Assembly (NCBI GenBank): GCA_022497155.1
Contig: MU385712.1
Span: 1,053,765-1,117,764, forward strand
Source: Whalleya microplaca
Lineage: Eukaryota > Ascomycota > Sordariomycetes > Xylariales > Xylariaceae
DNA length: 64,000 nucleotides
Direction: 5' to 3'
This document shows, piece by piece, positions 32,036-42,755 of the stretch. The number at the start of each line of letters is the position of its first letter. Positions within the stretch are counted from its first letter, which is position 1. The position numbers and the translations under genes are program-made. The notes under the pieces were generated by a model. It searched no databases and was not told where the DNA came from. It saw nothing but the letters and a program-made list of their open reading frames with translations.

Positions 32036-33953
32036 ATGGTTGGCGTCGCTGGGAAATCGCAAGCTTGCAACGCCTGCAGGCAGCGGAGAATCAAGGTATG
32101 CAATCAATAACCCAGAGCTTGAGCAAAATGCCGTTTCAAAGAAAGATAATAGGCCTACATCACCTTTCTCAACTTATCTCTTGGCATATCTCACATTGCC
32201 CAGACTTTGCTGACAGAACTCCTGGCTAGTGTGACTTGAGGCGACCCTCTTGCCTCAAATGCATCACATCAAATCGAACTTGTCCTGGCTATGGCCGGGA
32301 TCTCATATTTGTCAACAGGACCCCCTCAAGTCCGTCGACCACCGCTAACTCAGTGCTGTCAGAGCGCAGGGCTCAGCGGCAGCCGAAAGACACCTTAGTT
32401 CATCCAAGGGCAGAGGCTGACCTGCACTGCTTATTCTCCGAGTCTTCGCACAATAGTCTTGGGTTTCGAAAGTACGCTGTCGAGCTATTGGAAGCGATAT
32501 ATCTTCCGAAGCAGCCTGTTGCCAGTAATTTCGAGCCCAAGACCAGTGAGGGGAGTTTCTCATGGGCATATCGCTTGACAGATCTAACCGAGCCTAGCAA
32601 ATCGTTAGATACTTCCCTCTTCGCATTCTGCCTTGCCCAGCTGCATATTACTGGAACAGGCAACGCGTCACTGTATCAATGTCTTGATCAATACAATACC
32701 GCTCTGCAGCATCTCTACTCCGATCTCGAGGACCCGGAAAGGCGCTTTCGAGAAGAAACGTTGGCCGCTATTGTAGTACTATCGACATGTGAGGTATGCA
32801 CAGAAGGCGCGGGAGCACCTTAACAAGACTGTACTGTGGGATTGAATGCTTTCTAACGCACCTCTCGGTCTCGTATCCCTTCTTTGGTATAACATTGCTG
32901 ACGAAGATTTCTAGCTCTTTGTATGTCCCGCGGAGAATGGCTGGAGCGTCCACGCACGCGGAATAGCAGAGATCCTACGATTGCGTGATCCAAAGATGGC
33001 GAGAACTCCGGCGTGGCGGCACTTGTTTTCACGTATGAGGGTTGTCTGCGTAAGTCCAGTCCAGGTATCTCGTTTTCCATCTAACGATCTAGCAGACTCT
33101 CGAAGCTTTGACTAAGCGACAAGCTCAAATACTTGAGAATGATATATGGCGACAAATTGTAACCGAGTCCTGCTTCAACGGAGCTCTGGACGAGATTTTT
33201 CAGATGAGTGCAGACATTCCTGCTATCCTCGAACAAGCAGTGGCTCTCACTTCGATCAGTGACGCGAGTATTCTCCTGAGACAGTCGGCCACAGTTGCAC
33301 AATCCATATTAGCCATGGTGAAGTCTATCGAGGGTTGGCACGATGCATCCTTTCAAGCTTCGCCAACTCCTCAAGCCAGGTTGGTAGCAAGCTGTGCGAT
33401 AAATCCTGCTGACACTGATCCTTCGAGCAAAATTTTCCCATTATGCTTCGAGTTTGAATCCCTCAGTGTCGCTGTCCCTATCGCTATGTACTGGTCGGTC
33501 GCTGCTCAACTGTATAGCAATGTGATTCAAATACATGACCTTGTTCAAGCAAGATTGGGTCGTCACATTGGGCTCGAAGAGCTCCTGGCTCAAGCTGACA
33601 CCACTGTGGTAGGCGCGGAGAGCCCATTGGACGTATCCAGCCAGACCACTCCATTCACTGCACAAAAGTGCCGTTCGATACAAGACATTCAAAATGAGGG
33701 AACAAAGATGGCGCGCTGTGTTTGTCAGTCCTTAGAGTATTTTCATCGGATAGAGATGGGAACATATGGTGGTCACGCAACGACCTACCCATCCTGGAGC
33801 GCTCGACAATATTTCCGTTTGCATCCGGGCCACGAGCGAGAGTGGTTGTGGGTACAAAATATGCATAAGATGGAAGGCCCCGGTACACGCTGGGGACTGT
33901 CGATGATGACATTCGCAGATATTGTTGAGCCATTGGGTGGTTGGTCAAAATAA
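32036..33953 (+). CDS. Zn2Cys6 (GAL4-type) transcription factor
   Basis: Four exons (32,036-32,095; 32,230-32,793; 32,915-33,049; 33,093-33,953) give 539 aa, all joins in frame. The first intron splits the zinc cluster: ACNACRQRRIK in exon 1 and CDLRRPSCLKCITSNRTC in exon 2. Together the spacing is Cys-X2-Cys-X6-Cys-X6-Cys-X2-Cys-X6-Cys at residues 11, 14, 21, 28, 31 and 38, exactly the family pattern. The middle part (GWSVHARGIAEILRLRDP) is the common fungal regulator domain after such clusters. It binds DNA as a nuclear regulator. The nearest downstream genes are an MFS transporter and a thioesterase-like protein, possible targets. Splitting of the zinc cluster by an intron is common in this family. 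Confidence 0.9.
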
Positions 33954-34204
33954 TGCTTGCGCAGAATCTTACCAAGTGGAATTGTCAACGGTCGCCGTGA
34001 TTGATAAGCACGGTACCTTTGACGAGCTGTACGTAGTGACGTCTACTATGGGCTTTGTATGGAATGAACAGAATTGAGGAGGGGACTTTCTGAAGGAAGG
34101 CGACTTGGGTGGATCTAATACGTTTACAGTCAGGTATAACCGCAGAGCTTGGGGTTAAGCTTATAGTTAGGTATAACCGCAGAGTTTGCAACGGCCAAGA
34201 TACG
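33954..34204. other. Intergenic with a short direct repeat
   Basis: A direct repeat, GTATAACCGCAGAG, occurs at 34,133-34,146 and 34,171-34,184, 38 bp apart. No gene is seen. Confidence 0.5.
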
Positions 34205-34480
34205 AAAAACCACCAATGGTGTAGTGGTATCTCTTGCCTCTCTGGGTACTTGATTCATTGAGGTTGGAGTGCTATGAAATCGGCGGAGGTCTCAGGTTCA
34301 ACACCCTGGCGTACACCTTGTGCCCGTAATCCTAGGTACCGAATACGACGAAGTAAAACCCGCAGCCTCGAGGCTGTACGGCGGAGGGGTTTTCGTAGGC
34401 TTGGGGGACGCCCCAGGTTCGAGCTTTTTGCTTAACATAATTTTTATTTTTATTTTTAATTTTTTTATTCCCGTCGCATT
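34205..34480 (+). mobile_element. Putative tRNA-derived SINE
   Basis: An RNA polymerase III A-box-like TGGTGTAGTGGTATC (34,218-34,232) is followed about 63 bp later by a B-box-like GGTTCAACACC (34,295-34,305). These are the spacing and order of a tRNA gene with a longer arm. A GC-rich body with no coding potential follows (including GCAGCCTCGAGGCTG, a hairpin near 34,361). The element ends in a T-rich tail made of TTTTTATT units (34,438-34,470). It does not fold as a normal tRNA by eye. The whole fits a SINE; copy number elsewhere would decide. Confidence 0.5.
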
Positions 34481-35146
34481 CCATCTACCTTTATTTAATA
34501 TAGATATTTGTTATTTCAATAGCACCCCACTTTCAATAGTGTACAAGTTACCTGCAGAAAAGCTCACCGTTACGGCTTTCCTTCCCTGACCTTTAGCAGG
34601 AAATCTTTAAATGTTTTCCTGCGTAGGAATGTATGGTTCGATGCCTGACCCCTAAAATTGTCAGCTGATAGGAGGATCGTGGTTGACGCTGCAACTGCTG
34701 CATAGCAATTCCGCCCTATGGGTTCTATTATCTATACCACCTTGCGACATTGTCGGCGTTAACAGTTGGTGGTCTACTTAATCCGTGTAGATTCATGGAT
34801 ACGGGGGTGGTAACCCTGCAATATCCATCCATATTCTTTAACCTCCCGGCCTTCCGATGTGGTTCCCGCCCGGTGCCAAGCTCTTTCGACGAAAGATGAT
34901 ACCGGATAGGGAAATGCTCTTGCCTGACTAATCCAGGCAGTCCAGGGCCGATCGCAAATATATATGAATAGAAGGCGCAAGGCATCTCGCGAGCAATTGT
35001 ATGGACATATATATCCAGGCCACCTGCCTCTCTAGATAGCTGAGTGTTAAGTCAGTCAAATCACAATAACTCTGTAGTAATTATTGGGATTGTATCCTTG
35101 TTGATAACCCAACAACCAACGTCTTCATTCACCTTCGTGTGCTGAG
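34481..35146. other. Intergenic, no gene seen
   Basis: Promoter region of the MFS transporter, without recognisable genes. Short opposite-strand frames at 34.7-35.0 kb have no family likeness. Confidence 0.55.
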
Positions 35147-36721
35147 ATGGAGTCGAACGCGGATACTAATACTCAGACCCCAGTTTCTCACGAAGGTTTC
35201 GACGATCGCAAGTCTGAAAGATTCCAGAACAATACCCCCGAGAAACAAAACCTTTCAGAACCTCCATCAGAGAGAGCCCAGCATCCAACTCCTGGACCTG
35301 ATCCAAACGCGTTCCCAGATGGCGGCTTTCAGGCATGGTTTTGTATTGCTGGTGGATTCTGCACAGTCTTTTGCAGCTTTGGCTGGGTGAATTGTATGAT
35401 GCCAATCCTTCAACACTAGTAAAGCATCTCATTAATTAGGATAACAGGCATTGGCGTTTTCCAGGACTACTATCAAGCCCATCAGCTTTCATCGTATTCA
35501 TCTAGTGCTGTGGCATGGATACCGGCAACAGAGTCATTCGTCCTCTTCTTCTTCGTGGGTCAATAGTACACACATCTGAATTGCATTACACTAATGCTTT
35601 CCCAGGGCTTATTTTCCGGCAAGCTGACTGACAGCTATGGTCCACGATGGCCATTACTATTCGGATCCCTTTTGCATGTTTATGGGTTGATGATGGTCTC
35701 GATATCAAAAGAATACTATCAGATATTTCTTGCCCAGTCTATCGTTAGTGGAATTGGAACGAGCTTTTTATTCTATCCTAGTGAGTTATCCGTTTGACTA
35801 TCGTGATTATGATACCCTTACTGACAGTACCCAGCTATTGCTGCCTCAGGAACGTGGTTCAAGAGACATCGATCACTCGCCTTCGGTATTATGGTCTCCG
35901 GATCTAGCCTTGGCGGTGTTGTACTTCCAATTATGGTACAACACTTGATTGAGGAAGTCGGCTTTGGATGGTCAATACGTATCACTGCATTCCTGATACT
36001 CGGGCTTCTGATCTTCGGCAATATAGCTGTCAAGTCTCGCCTACCTCCTGTTCGAAAGCCGTTTACGCTGAAGGAATATATCGTCCCGTTTCTAGAACTA
36101 CCATTCCTCCTTCTCGCGATCGGTTCGTTCTTTGTCTACGTGGGAGCCTTCCTACCTTTCAACTTCATCATCGTTCAGGCGAAGGAAGCAGGCATATCGA
36201 CCAACCTCACGAACTACCTCGTTCCAATCATCAATGCGGCAAGTATCTTCGGCCGGATCTTCCCCGCCCACCTTGGAGATGTATATGGGGTCTTTAACGT
36301 CTGCATTGTCTTCACCCTTTTCTCGGGTATCATAAGCCTTGCACTATGGCTTCCAGCATCTACGACTGCCCCAATCATCGTCTTCGCAGTGCTTTATGGA
36401 TTTGCTTCCGGTCTGACACTTGCGATCATCCCCGCCTTAGTAGCTTCGATATCAGATATCCATAGGCTAGGATTCCGCGTTGGCGCGCTGTATGCCTTCT
36501 CCTCATTCGGTGTTTTGTTTGGCAGCCCTATTGCTGGAGCAATTGTGACTTCACAGGACGGCGGCTACTCCGGCCTCAAGATCTTTTGCGGTATTACACT
36601 AATCACGGTATGTACTTAAGGCACAACATCTTCTTACTGAGGCTAATGATCATAGGGGGGTGTATTCATTATCTTCTCGCGGATCAAATTGGTCGGTCCT
36701 GCGCTGTTGGTCAAGAAATGA
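35147..36721 (+). CDS. MFS transporter, monocarboxylate-porter-like
   Basis: Five exons (35,147-35,393; 35,448-35,554; 35,606-35,780; 35,835-36,607; 36,656-36,721) give 455 aa with every join in frame. After a polar N-terminus, PDGGFQAWFCIAGGFCTVF opens helix 1, the fungal MCP-family (TC 2.A.1.13) signature DGGxGWxV. Further marks are GLFSGKLTDSYGPRW (loop 2-3), YGLMMVSIS and GTWFKRHRSLAFGIMVSGSS (central loop). About 12 hydrophobic segments follow, ending KLVGPALLVKK. Such proteins move carboxylates or export secondary metabolites. It lies next to a Zn2Cys6 regulator on the same strand. Exon 2 ends at TTC before GTGGGT; a neighbouring donor would shift the frame. Confidence 0.87.
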
Positions 36722-37259
36722 GTGATGTAAGATTGATGCATTGGTTGATACAATAATAGGTTGGGGACGCAGGGGATAGTTAGAAGATAAGTCTTAGTGC
36801 ATAGCGAAGCTCAGTAAAATAGAGGTAGACGCATATATGGTGGTATAGATGCTTAGAATGGCGAAGGAAACCTGTTATAATAAAGGAGATTGGATGATCC
36901 ACACGCTGTACAATGCTCTATATACACCTCGACTTGAATTTGTCTCCAATAATCGATAGGCATTTACCCTATAATTTTGTTAAAGCCTGGTATTTTGTTT
37001 ATATCTGCACCGCTGAGACATCTGTCTGATAGATTCATTGCGGGCAGTTTTAACCTAAGAGTGTTCACGTAGGTTGACATACCTATAGGTCTCAATTGTC
37101 AGATTTGAAATTTTAACACATATGAAGATTGAACTCCGCATACAAGATACAATCACAGACGTAATTGCATCGCTCAACTTCACATTATTTCACCGGATCA
37201 TGCTTGGTTATCAAGTCATATCATCTCTGAGACTCCTTTAATGGCCTTCACACGTCGTC
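36722..37259. other. Convergent intergenic region, no gene seen
   Basis: Shared 3' flank of the MFS gene and the thioesterase-like gene. AT-rich with no open frame. Confidence 0.55.
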
Positions 37260-38450
37260 TCACAGTGACGCCTTAGTCGAAGGCTCCCTCTTTGCCGTGT
37301 TTTTCTCAATGCTCACGATCAAAGCAACATGATGACTCAACGCCACCATGTCACCCTCTACATCTCTGACCAGGACCTCGAGATCAAACTTCCCGTCTTT
37401 GATCTGCTTGGACGTCACACGTACAGCCAGCCACTCGGCCCCTTCTTCCGGCAGAGCCATCTTGGTTTCCAGGTTCATCACAACGGTAGGAAACCACAGG
37501 CTCGCTCGCGCCTCCACCTGGCCTTCCTCATCTCGGTCCTCCTTCGCCTTGCCTCCTGAACTAGACTTGTGGTCCGGATCACGGGGTGACGGGCCTAGTA
37601 AGAGCTGGCGCATCTCCGGTGCCGCCAGGTATGCGTTCGAGTTGAATGGAAAGGAATCCACGACGTACGGAAGAGCAGCCTGGGTTATAGGTTTTCCGCT
37701 TGTCGCTCGAATCCACATATCTAGCATCCCAGGTGTCAGGGGACCCGCGCGTGGAAGGTAGAAGCGCCAGTTGCGTAACGAGTGCATCGGCCCAGAGGCC
37801 GCAGGCAGCTTTGTCTCTTCCCAGGCATCGTCAGCGGCATCGTTCTTTAACGCCTTGAAGTCTGGGAGGGGGTCGGGTAACGCAGCAGCCGGGGACGATT
37901 CATAGCCTGTCGGCATCGAAAGTCCCCCGAATGTGCGCAAGTCCGTATGGGTGCTGTAGGCGATGACAAAGCGGCGGGATACAGAGGGCGTAATCCAGGG
38001 CTTTTGCGACTGCAGGCCACCTTGCCATAGTGTCAACTGTAGTGTTGACAGCTGTGACTTGCTTAGCTTTACGTCCTCGATCACGACGATAGCGGGACCC
38101 GGGAATGTCCGGCCTAAGTACTCGAAGTGCGCGGTAAGGGTGTCGGGTTGATCACGTGAGGAAAGATGCATGCTCGCTGCAGCAAGCATGCATGAGGCCG
38201 CATAACCACCGTTCGGCACTGGATGGCTCGTGGTCAGAAAGCATGAAGCTACACCGTGATTGGACGAATTTGATATGGGTTCTGTTTACGTCGCCGAAGC
38301 GAAATTATCGACTGGAATTAAATGTCACTTACCTGCGCCGACGCAATAATTTTCGTTCAGGTTGACTCCGTACGTGTGTGAGTCTAGCTTTTCGATTTTT
38401 GTGGCGTCCGAGAAAGGAACACATGCCCAACCTGTATTATCTAGGGCCAT
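37260..38450 (-). CDS. Thioesterase-like (hotdog-fold) protein
   Basis: Two exons (38,450-38,333; 38,218-37,260) give 358 aa. Exon 1 supplies FSDATKIEKLDSHTYGVNLN, and the join reads NYCVGAVPNGGYAASCMLAA, the strongly conserved start of TesB/acyl-CoA-thioesterase-like proteins (PNGGYxxxxxxxA). FPGPAIVVIEDVKLSKSQLS and the later YLPRAGPLTPGMLDMWIRA match two hotdog repeats. The family hydrolyses acyl-CoA or acts on polyketide/fatty-acid thioesters in the cytosol; exact substrate unknown. No signal peptide or peroxisomal SKL tail (ends TKASL). The nearby transporter and regulator make a small catabolic set possible, but nothing proves co-regulation. Confidence 0.82.
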
Positions 38451-39523
38451 GACGATATTTGATCTCAATGCCTAGACTGCCTAGTTGCAAGCGGGATGCC
38501 ACCAAAGTTGTTCTGGCATTGGCGCTCTTAGCGATGTAGGTAGAACGGATTGGTGGTGTAGGTCGGCAAGGAACACAGTTGGTGAAGGCGAATACAAGTG
38601 GGAGACAGAAAGACGGTCGGTACTACGAGCCCATTGCTCTGAGACAGGTAGATAGCCAGGGATTGGACCGGGTGGCTATAATGATTCCTTGGCCCAGGAA
38701 TAGTAGGTACGTAGGCGGCACAGCAAAAGTACGTGTCATGTTGTTGGCCGCACAACCAGACTCGGAAAGACTGATCCGCACCCAAGTCCTAGGACACAAT
38801 CTCATGTCATATTATCGTAGATCTTAGAAGAGACACCTGAAAGTTCAAAAGATACAGGTCAAGATTTTTATATGCTCGCTTTGTATATAGATAGGTTATA
38901 TGTCTCCATTCCGGTCTTTCTTGTGTACGTCCACTGGACCACGGGTTCAAAGACCCTTGCTGATGGAGGTATACCTAGTATATATACTATTCATAAAGTA
39001 GGGGATAGGATGGTGAAGCTCACTCATCGAATTAATCTAAATATACAACTGCATATGCTTCCATTACGAGCACGTATTGTATAACATATCCTCAATATTG
39101 GCACAAGTCTGTGCCTTGAGGCCTTTCTTGACCGGATACCTTACTCGGTCCCGACTCGCAAATATTCGAAATGTCAGTGGTATTGTCGAGAACACCGTTC
39201 CTCTGTCAAGGACAACTACACATTGGAATACAGTTCATTGCGCAACCGTCGTGTTTTCCTGCTGCATCGTGAGCAGGCCTAGACCGAGGATTTGGATGGC
39301 AAAGACACAATAGGGTGGAGGACAACTCGCCAACTAAAATATCACTCAAACACTGTATCAACGGGAGTATGAGTAACCCATAATCCCGGAAATTACTCGA
39401 CAAAAAGCGATATCAATAATTAGCTTGTAGTTCATTCTATCATTGCAATAAAGCAGCTGCCATAATCAGTGCCATCCTCAACGGTGGATAGATGGTAATG
39501 GCAGAGCTTCCGCCTTTCCTTCC
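38451..39523. other. Intergenic, no gene seen
   Basis: Promoter of the thioesterase-like gene and 3' flank of the next minus-strand gene. A plus-strand frame at 38,579-38,827 (82 codons) has no family likeness and was not called. Confidence 0.5.
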
Positions 39524-40471
39524 TTAAAATCTGTTGGCTGGCTCATGCTTAGTACCATTTCCTCCTTGCCATGATTCATTCCTTGCTTTCCAAAGAGTAT
39601 CCACGTCGCTTCTAAGTCTATCTATTTCTTTCCGCATTTTATTCCTCCCTTTCCAGTTAACATAAGATCCATACCATGGGCAAACCAAGCAGATAATCCC
39701 CTGACCGTAGCCTTCCCAGCTCCTTATGACGAATCTTGCGGTCATCTTCACACCGCTTCTATTTTTCGTTCTAACTTGCTCGGTACCGCCATAAGGACTG
39801 TTCCCTTGGCCTCGGGTTTGCATCTCGAAACTAGGAGGCGTCCGCTCATAAGCGAAAGGCTTGGCGATGAGGTGTAGAAACCACCATAAGAACAGGAAAA
39901 TAAAGGGTGCGAGGATGATGACTGCGAGTATGACCAATGGTTTTCCTATATGTTCCCAGACCCACTTTCTGACTGCTTGACTGAGCTCCTGTTCGAGCTC
40001 TGTAACCTTTTCCTTGACCTTTTCGTACAAATCTTCTACAGAATTCTTGATGTCTTCCAGTACTCCCTTAGCTGCCGCAATCGCATCGCTGACACCTTTC
40101 TTAGCTTCATCAACTGCATCGTCTACCCCTTTCTTAGCCGCTTCGATCGTACTGTTGAGGCCGTTCTTGGCTTGGTCAACTGCGTCATCCACCTTCGAAC
40201 CGACCTTATTATAAACGTCGTCGGCTAGGGTGTCCATGTTGATATCCACACCACCGAAGCTAATCCGTGGATCAAGAGCTCGTTCCGTGGCGTCATCTTC
40301 GCTCCGGTATATTAATGGCTCGTGAGAAGGAGTTGAGATTTCGTCTTCATGTTGATCCAAGTTGGGTACTTGGGGTGCGTCATTAAGGACATCGTATGGT
40401 TGTGCCACAACAACAATTAAAAGGACTAGAAGAACGAGTCCGCGTATATGTCGAATTGCAATAGGGGCCAT
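39524..40471 (-). CDS. Signal-peptide membrane protein with LEA/apolipoprotein-like repeats
   Basis: 315 aa, one exon. Residues 1-23 are a signal sequence (GLVLLVLLIVVVAQ). About 83-168 are degenerate 11-residue amphipathic repeats such as AKKGVDDAVDEAKKGVSDAI and AAAKGVLEDIKNSVEDLYEK, as in LEA proteins and apolipoproteins, which fold as long helices on lipid surfaces. A membrane helix follows (about 178-203, PLVILAVIILAPFIFLFLWW), then a basic C-terminal part with a short coiled coil (RKEIDRLRSDVDTL). So the repeats should face the lumen or outside, next to the bilayer. No named family is recognised. The repeats argue against a chance frame. An undetected intron in the 3' half is possible. 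Confidence 0.75.
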   Translation of the reverse strand: MAPIAIRHIRGLVLLVLLIVVVAQPYDVLNDAPQVPNLDQHEDEISTPSHEPLIYRSEDDATERALDPRISFGGVDINMDTLADDVYNKVGSKVDDAVDQAKNGLNSTIEAAKKGVDDAVDEAKKGVSDAIAAAKGVLEDIKNSVEDLYEKVKEKVTELEQELSQAVRKWVWEHIGKPLVILAVIILAPFIFLFLWWFLHLIAKPFAYERTPPSFEMQTRGQGNSPYGGTEQVRTKNRSGVKMTARFVIRSWEGYGQGIICLVCPWYGSYVNWKGRNKMRKEIDRLRSDVDTLWKARNESWQGGNGTKHEPANRF

Positions 40472-41087
40472 TTGTAGTACTAAGAGAATAACAAGGACTT
40501 CTGAGAAACGTATGCCTATAGACTTTCAAGTCGCTAATCAGACTTTTTGCTCCAAATAAGCTCTACATAGAATAATATGAACCACATACTCAGAATAGTA
40601 GAATGCTAATAAATATGTACACACACCAGCTGAGTTTGTCGCGTTGTGTTAGATTGTCTCGAACAAAGAGATCCACTAATATCAAAGACGTTTATGGCAA
40701 ATTTGACGAGACATGAATTTACAGCACAAAGAAGTGAAGTAGTTCACTTCTCTCCCTTGCTGACTGTATTTTCTTTTAGGCCAGAGCAAAATGAATAGAT
40801 GGAAAGCACTCGCCTTGGGAGCTCAAATAGTATAGCTGTATGATGTGTATCCAACAAGGTTATTTTTGCCTTTGTAGCATAGGTTAATGAATACTATTCA
40901 TACAAGCCTTTATCCCTGCCAGAGGAGCGCTGTATTCACCACATAATGATAATAAGGACAATCACACAAAGCGCTCCTTTTATCATCAAAGAACGGGAGG
41001 AAGATGATGTCATATGCTATTCTCATTCGAACAATAGACTCATTGCTAACGTATAATACATGGCTAATTTAACAGTGGGAATAATTT
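40472..41087. other. Intergenic, no gene seen
   Basis: Between two minus-strand genes: promoter of the repeat protein and 3' flank of the MFS pump. Nothing recognised. Confidence 0.55.
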
Positions 41088-42755
41088 CTAATACGCAATC
41101 GCTCGCTTCGATTTGGCCCGAAGCTTATGGCCAAACGCATACATGACGAACGCGATCATACTCAAACCCGTTGCAACGAGTGAGAGAAGAAGTCCTGCAT
41201 ACTGGCTGCCGAGATTATGAAAGAACGCAGTGGCAAACAAAGGTGATACTGCGCCCAGCATATTCCTGACGAGTCCCTGACCAGCAATTGCCGAAGAGGC
41301 ACTCGTCCCGTAGCAGTCGGCTGTATAACTATAAGTGCTTTCGAAGACGAAGAATATTCCGACGGCGATCAGGACAAGGCCAACGCAGGGGCCAATCCAA
41401 TGCACCCAAGAGTATTGCGTAAAGCTGTAGATGAACAGTCCGACAGGGAGCCACACAGCTCCGAACATGGCACCATATAGACGGTCCTCTGGTTTTACCT
41501 TGCGGTTGGGGTCGGCCATGATTTGATCATACTTTCGCATCTGGAGGTGATGGGCAGCCCAGCCAATGGTAGTACCAATACAAAGACAGATATAAGGCAG
41601 GCCGCCGATACCCTCAGACCAACCACGTTTCTCTTGGAAGGTGATCGGAATGACGCTCAGGAAGAGGAAGGTCACGAACCACGCGAAACCGATCCACATA
41701 CCAAAGGCCAAGACGACAGGCTCAGTGAACAGCATGCGAATGGCCTTCACAGAAGATAGTTTTAACATGTCTTGGATCGACTTTGTATCCAAATCATCGG
41801 GGCCGACGTAGCGTTCGTCGCCGGTCGCCTTGCGGAGCTGCTTAGCACGTTTGTGCAGAAGAGCACCCCCTCGAGTCTCGGGGAAGAAGATGAAAACGCA
41901 GATTAGTAGGGGTATGTTTGAGAGACCTTGGATCCCTTCAATCCATCTCCAGCCAATGGCCTGGTCAATGAATCCCGCGTAGATAGGCGCACCAACGGTG
42001 CCGAGGATAGCGACGTAGGTGAACATGGCCATCGGTGGGCCTCTTTTGTGCGGCTCGTATATGTCGTCAAATGTGCCTCCCACAAGGATTGTGCCTACAC
42101 ATCCAAAGAGACCCAGTAATAACCGTAGAATCACAATAGTGGTGATGTTCTTGCCAAGTGCCAGGCCGATAAAAAGGAGAGTGAAGCATAAGTAGGCTCC
42201 AGCATACACGACCTTACGCCCGACCAGCTCACAGAAGGGAGCTAAGAACAGGGGCGCAAGAGAACAAGCAGCGTTGAATGTGAAGAGGCCAAGTTGGCCA
42301 TACAACTCGGGAACACCGAACTCAGCGGTCATACTGGAGATACCAGAACTATATGCGGTTGTGGCCAGACCAATGAACAGGGTCATGCAATTTAGCATGG
42401 TGCAGACGAATATCTTCGACCAAGGAGACCAGTTGAAGGGATTCACAGGGTCGCCCTCGGCAAATCTTAGGACAATGTACTCCTGACTGTCCTGGTATAC
42501 AACCTCCGTCAGGGTGAGAGGCAGGTCTATGTCGACGGTTTTGAGTGGTCCATTCTCGTGATGCTGGTTGGCCTCTCGGCTGGATTCGATGTATTTGCCA
42601 CCGACTATTCTCCCAAATGTCTCCTCTGCGTGTTTCTCGGTATAGGCTATCTCTGATTGACAGTCAGGAGTAAGGGTAGCAGGGCTATCGGAATTATTGG
42701 CATTATTGTTCACTTGACTCTTTTTCGGGATGGTTTTATCTCGTGAAGCAGCCAT
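41088..42755 (-). CDS. MFS multidrug transporter, DHA1-like
   Basis: 555 aa, single exon. A polar N-terminus of about 110 residues ends in GDPVNPFNWSPWSKI, the fungal DHA1 entry motif (DPxNPxNWxxxxK). Twelve membrane segments follow in two blocks of six, separated by a long cytosolic loop (about 290-335, KRAKQLRKATGDERYVG). Loop 2-3 reads FCELVGRKVVYAG, the MFS GxxxDRxGRR motif in variant form. Helix 4-5 has RLLLGLFGCVGTILVGGTF, typical of fungal drug/H+ and polyamine antiporters such as the Tpo1 group. Predicted plasma-membrane proton-coupled efflux; substrate unknown. Confidence 0.9.
   Translation of the reverse strand: MAASRDKTIPKKSQVNNNANNSDSPATLTPDCQSEIAYTEKHAEETFGRIVGGKYIESSREANQHHENGPLKTVDIDLPLTLTEVVYQDSQEYIVLRFAEGDPVNPFNWSPWSKIFVCTMLNCMTLFIGLATTAYSSGISSMTAEFGVPELYGQLGLFTFNAACSLAPLFLAPFCELVGRKVVYAGAYLCFTLLFIGLALGKNITTIVILRLLLGLFGCVGTILVGGTFDDIYEPHKRGPPMAMFTYVAILGTVGAPIYAGFIDQAIGWRWIEGIQGLSNIPLLICVFIFFPETRGGALLHKRAKQLRKATGDERYVGPDDLDTKSIQDMLKLSSVKAIRMLFTEPVVLAFGMWIGFAWFVTFLFLSVIPITFQEKRGWSEGIGGLPYICLCIGTTIGWAAHHLQMRKYDQIMADPNRKVKPEDRLYGAMFGAVWLPVGLFIYSFTQYSWVHWIGPCVGLVLIAVGIFFVFESTYSYTADCYGTSASSAIAGQGLVRNMLGAVSPLFATAFFHNLGSQYAGLLLSLVATGLSMIAFVMYAFGHKLRAKSKRAIAY

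Noticed and set aside
34205..34320. A functional tRNA gene
   Set aside because: A- and B-box-like motifs are present, but they are too far apart and no paired acceptor stem or anticodon arm could be drawn; a SINE fits better.
32036..42755. A secondary-metabolite gene cluster
   Set aside because: A regulator, two transporters and a thioesterase-like gene are present, but no synthase, terpene cyclase or tailoring oxidase is seen in the window.
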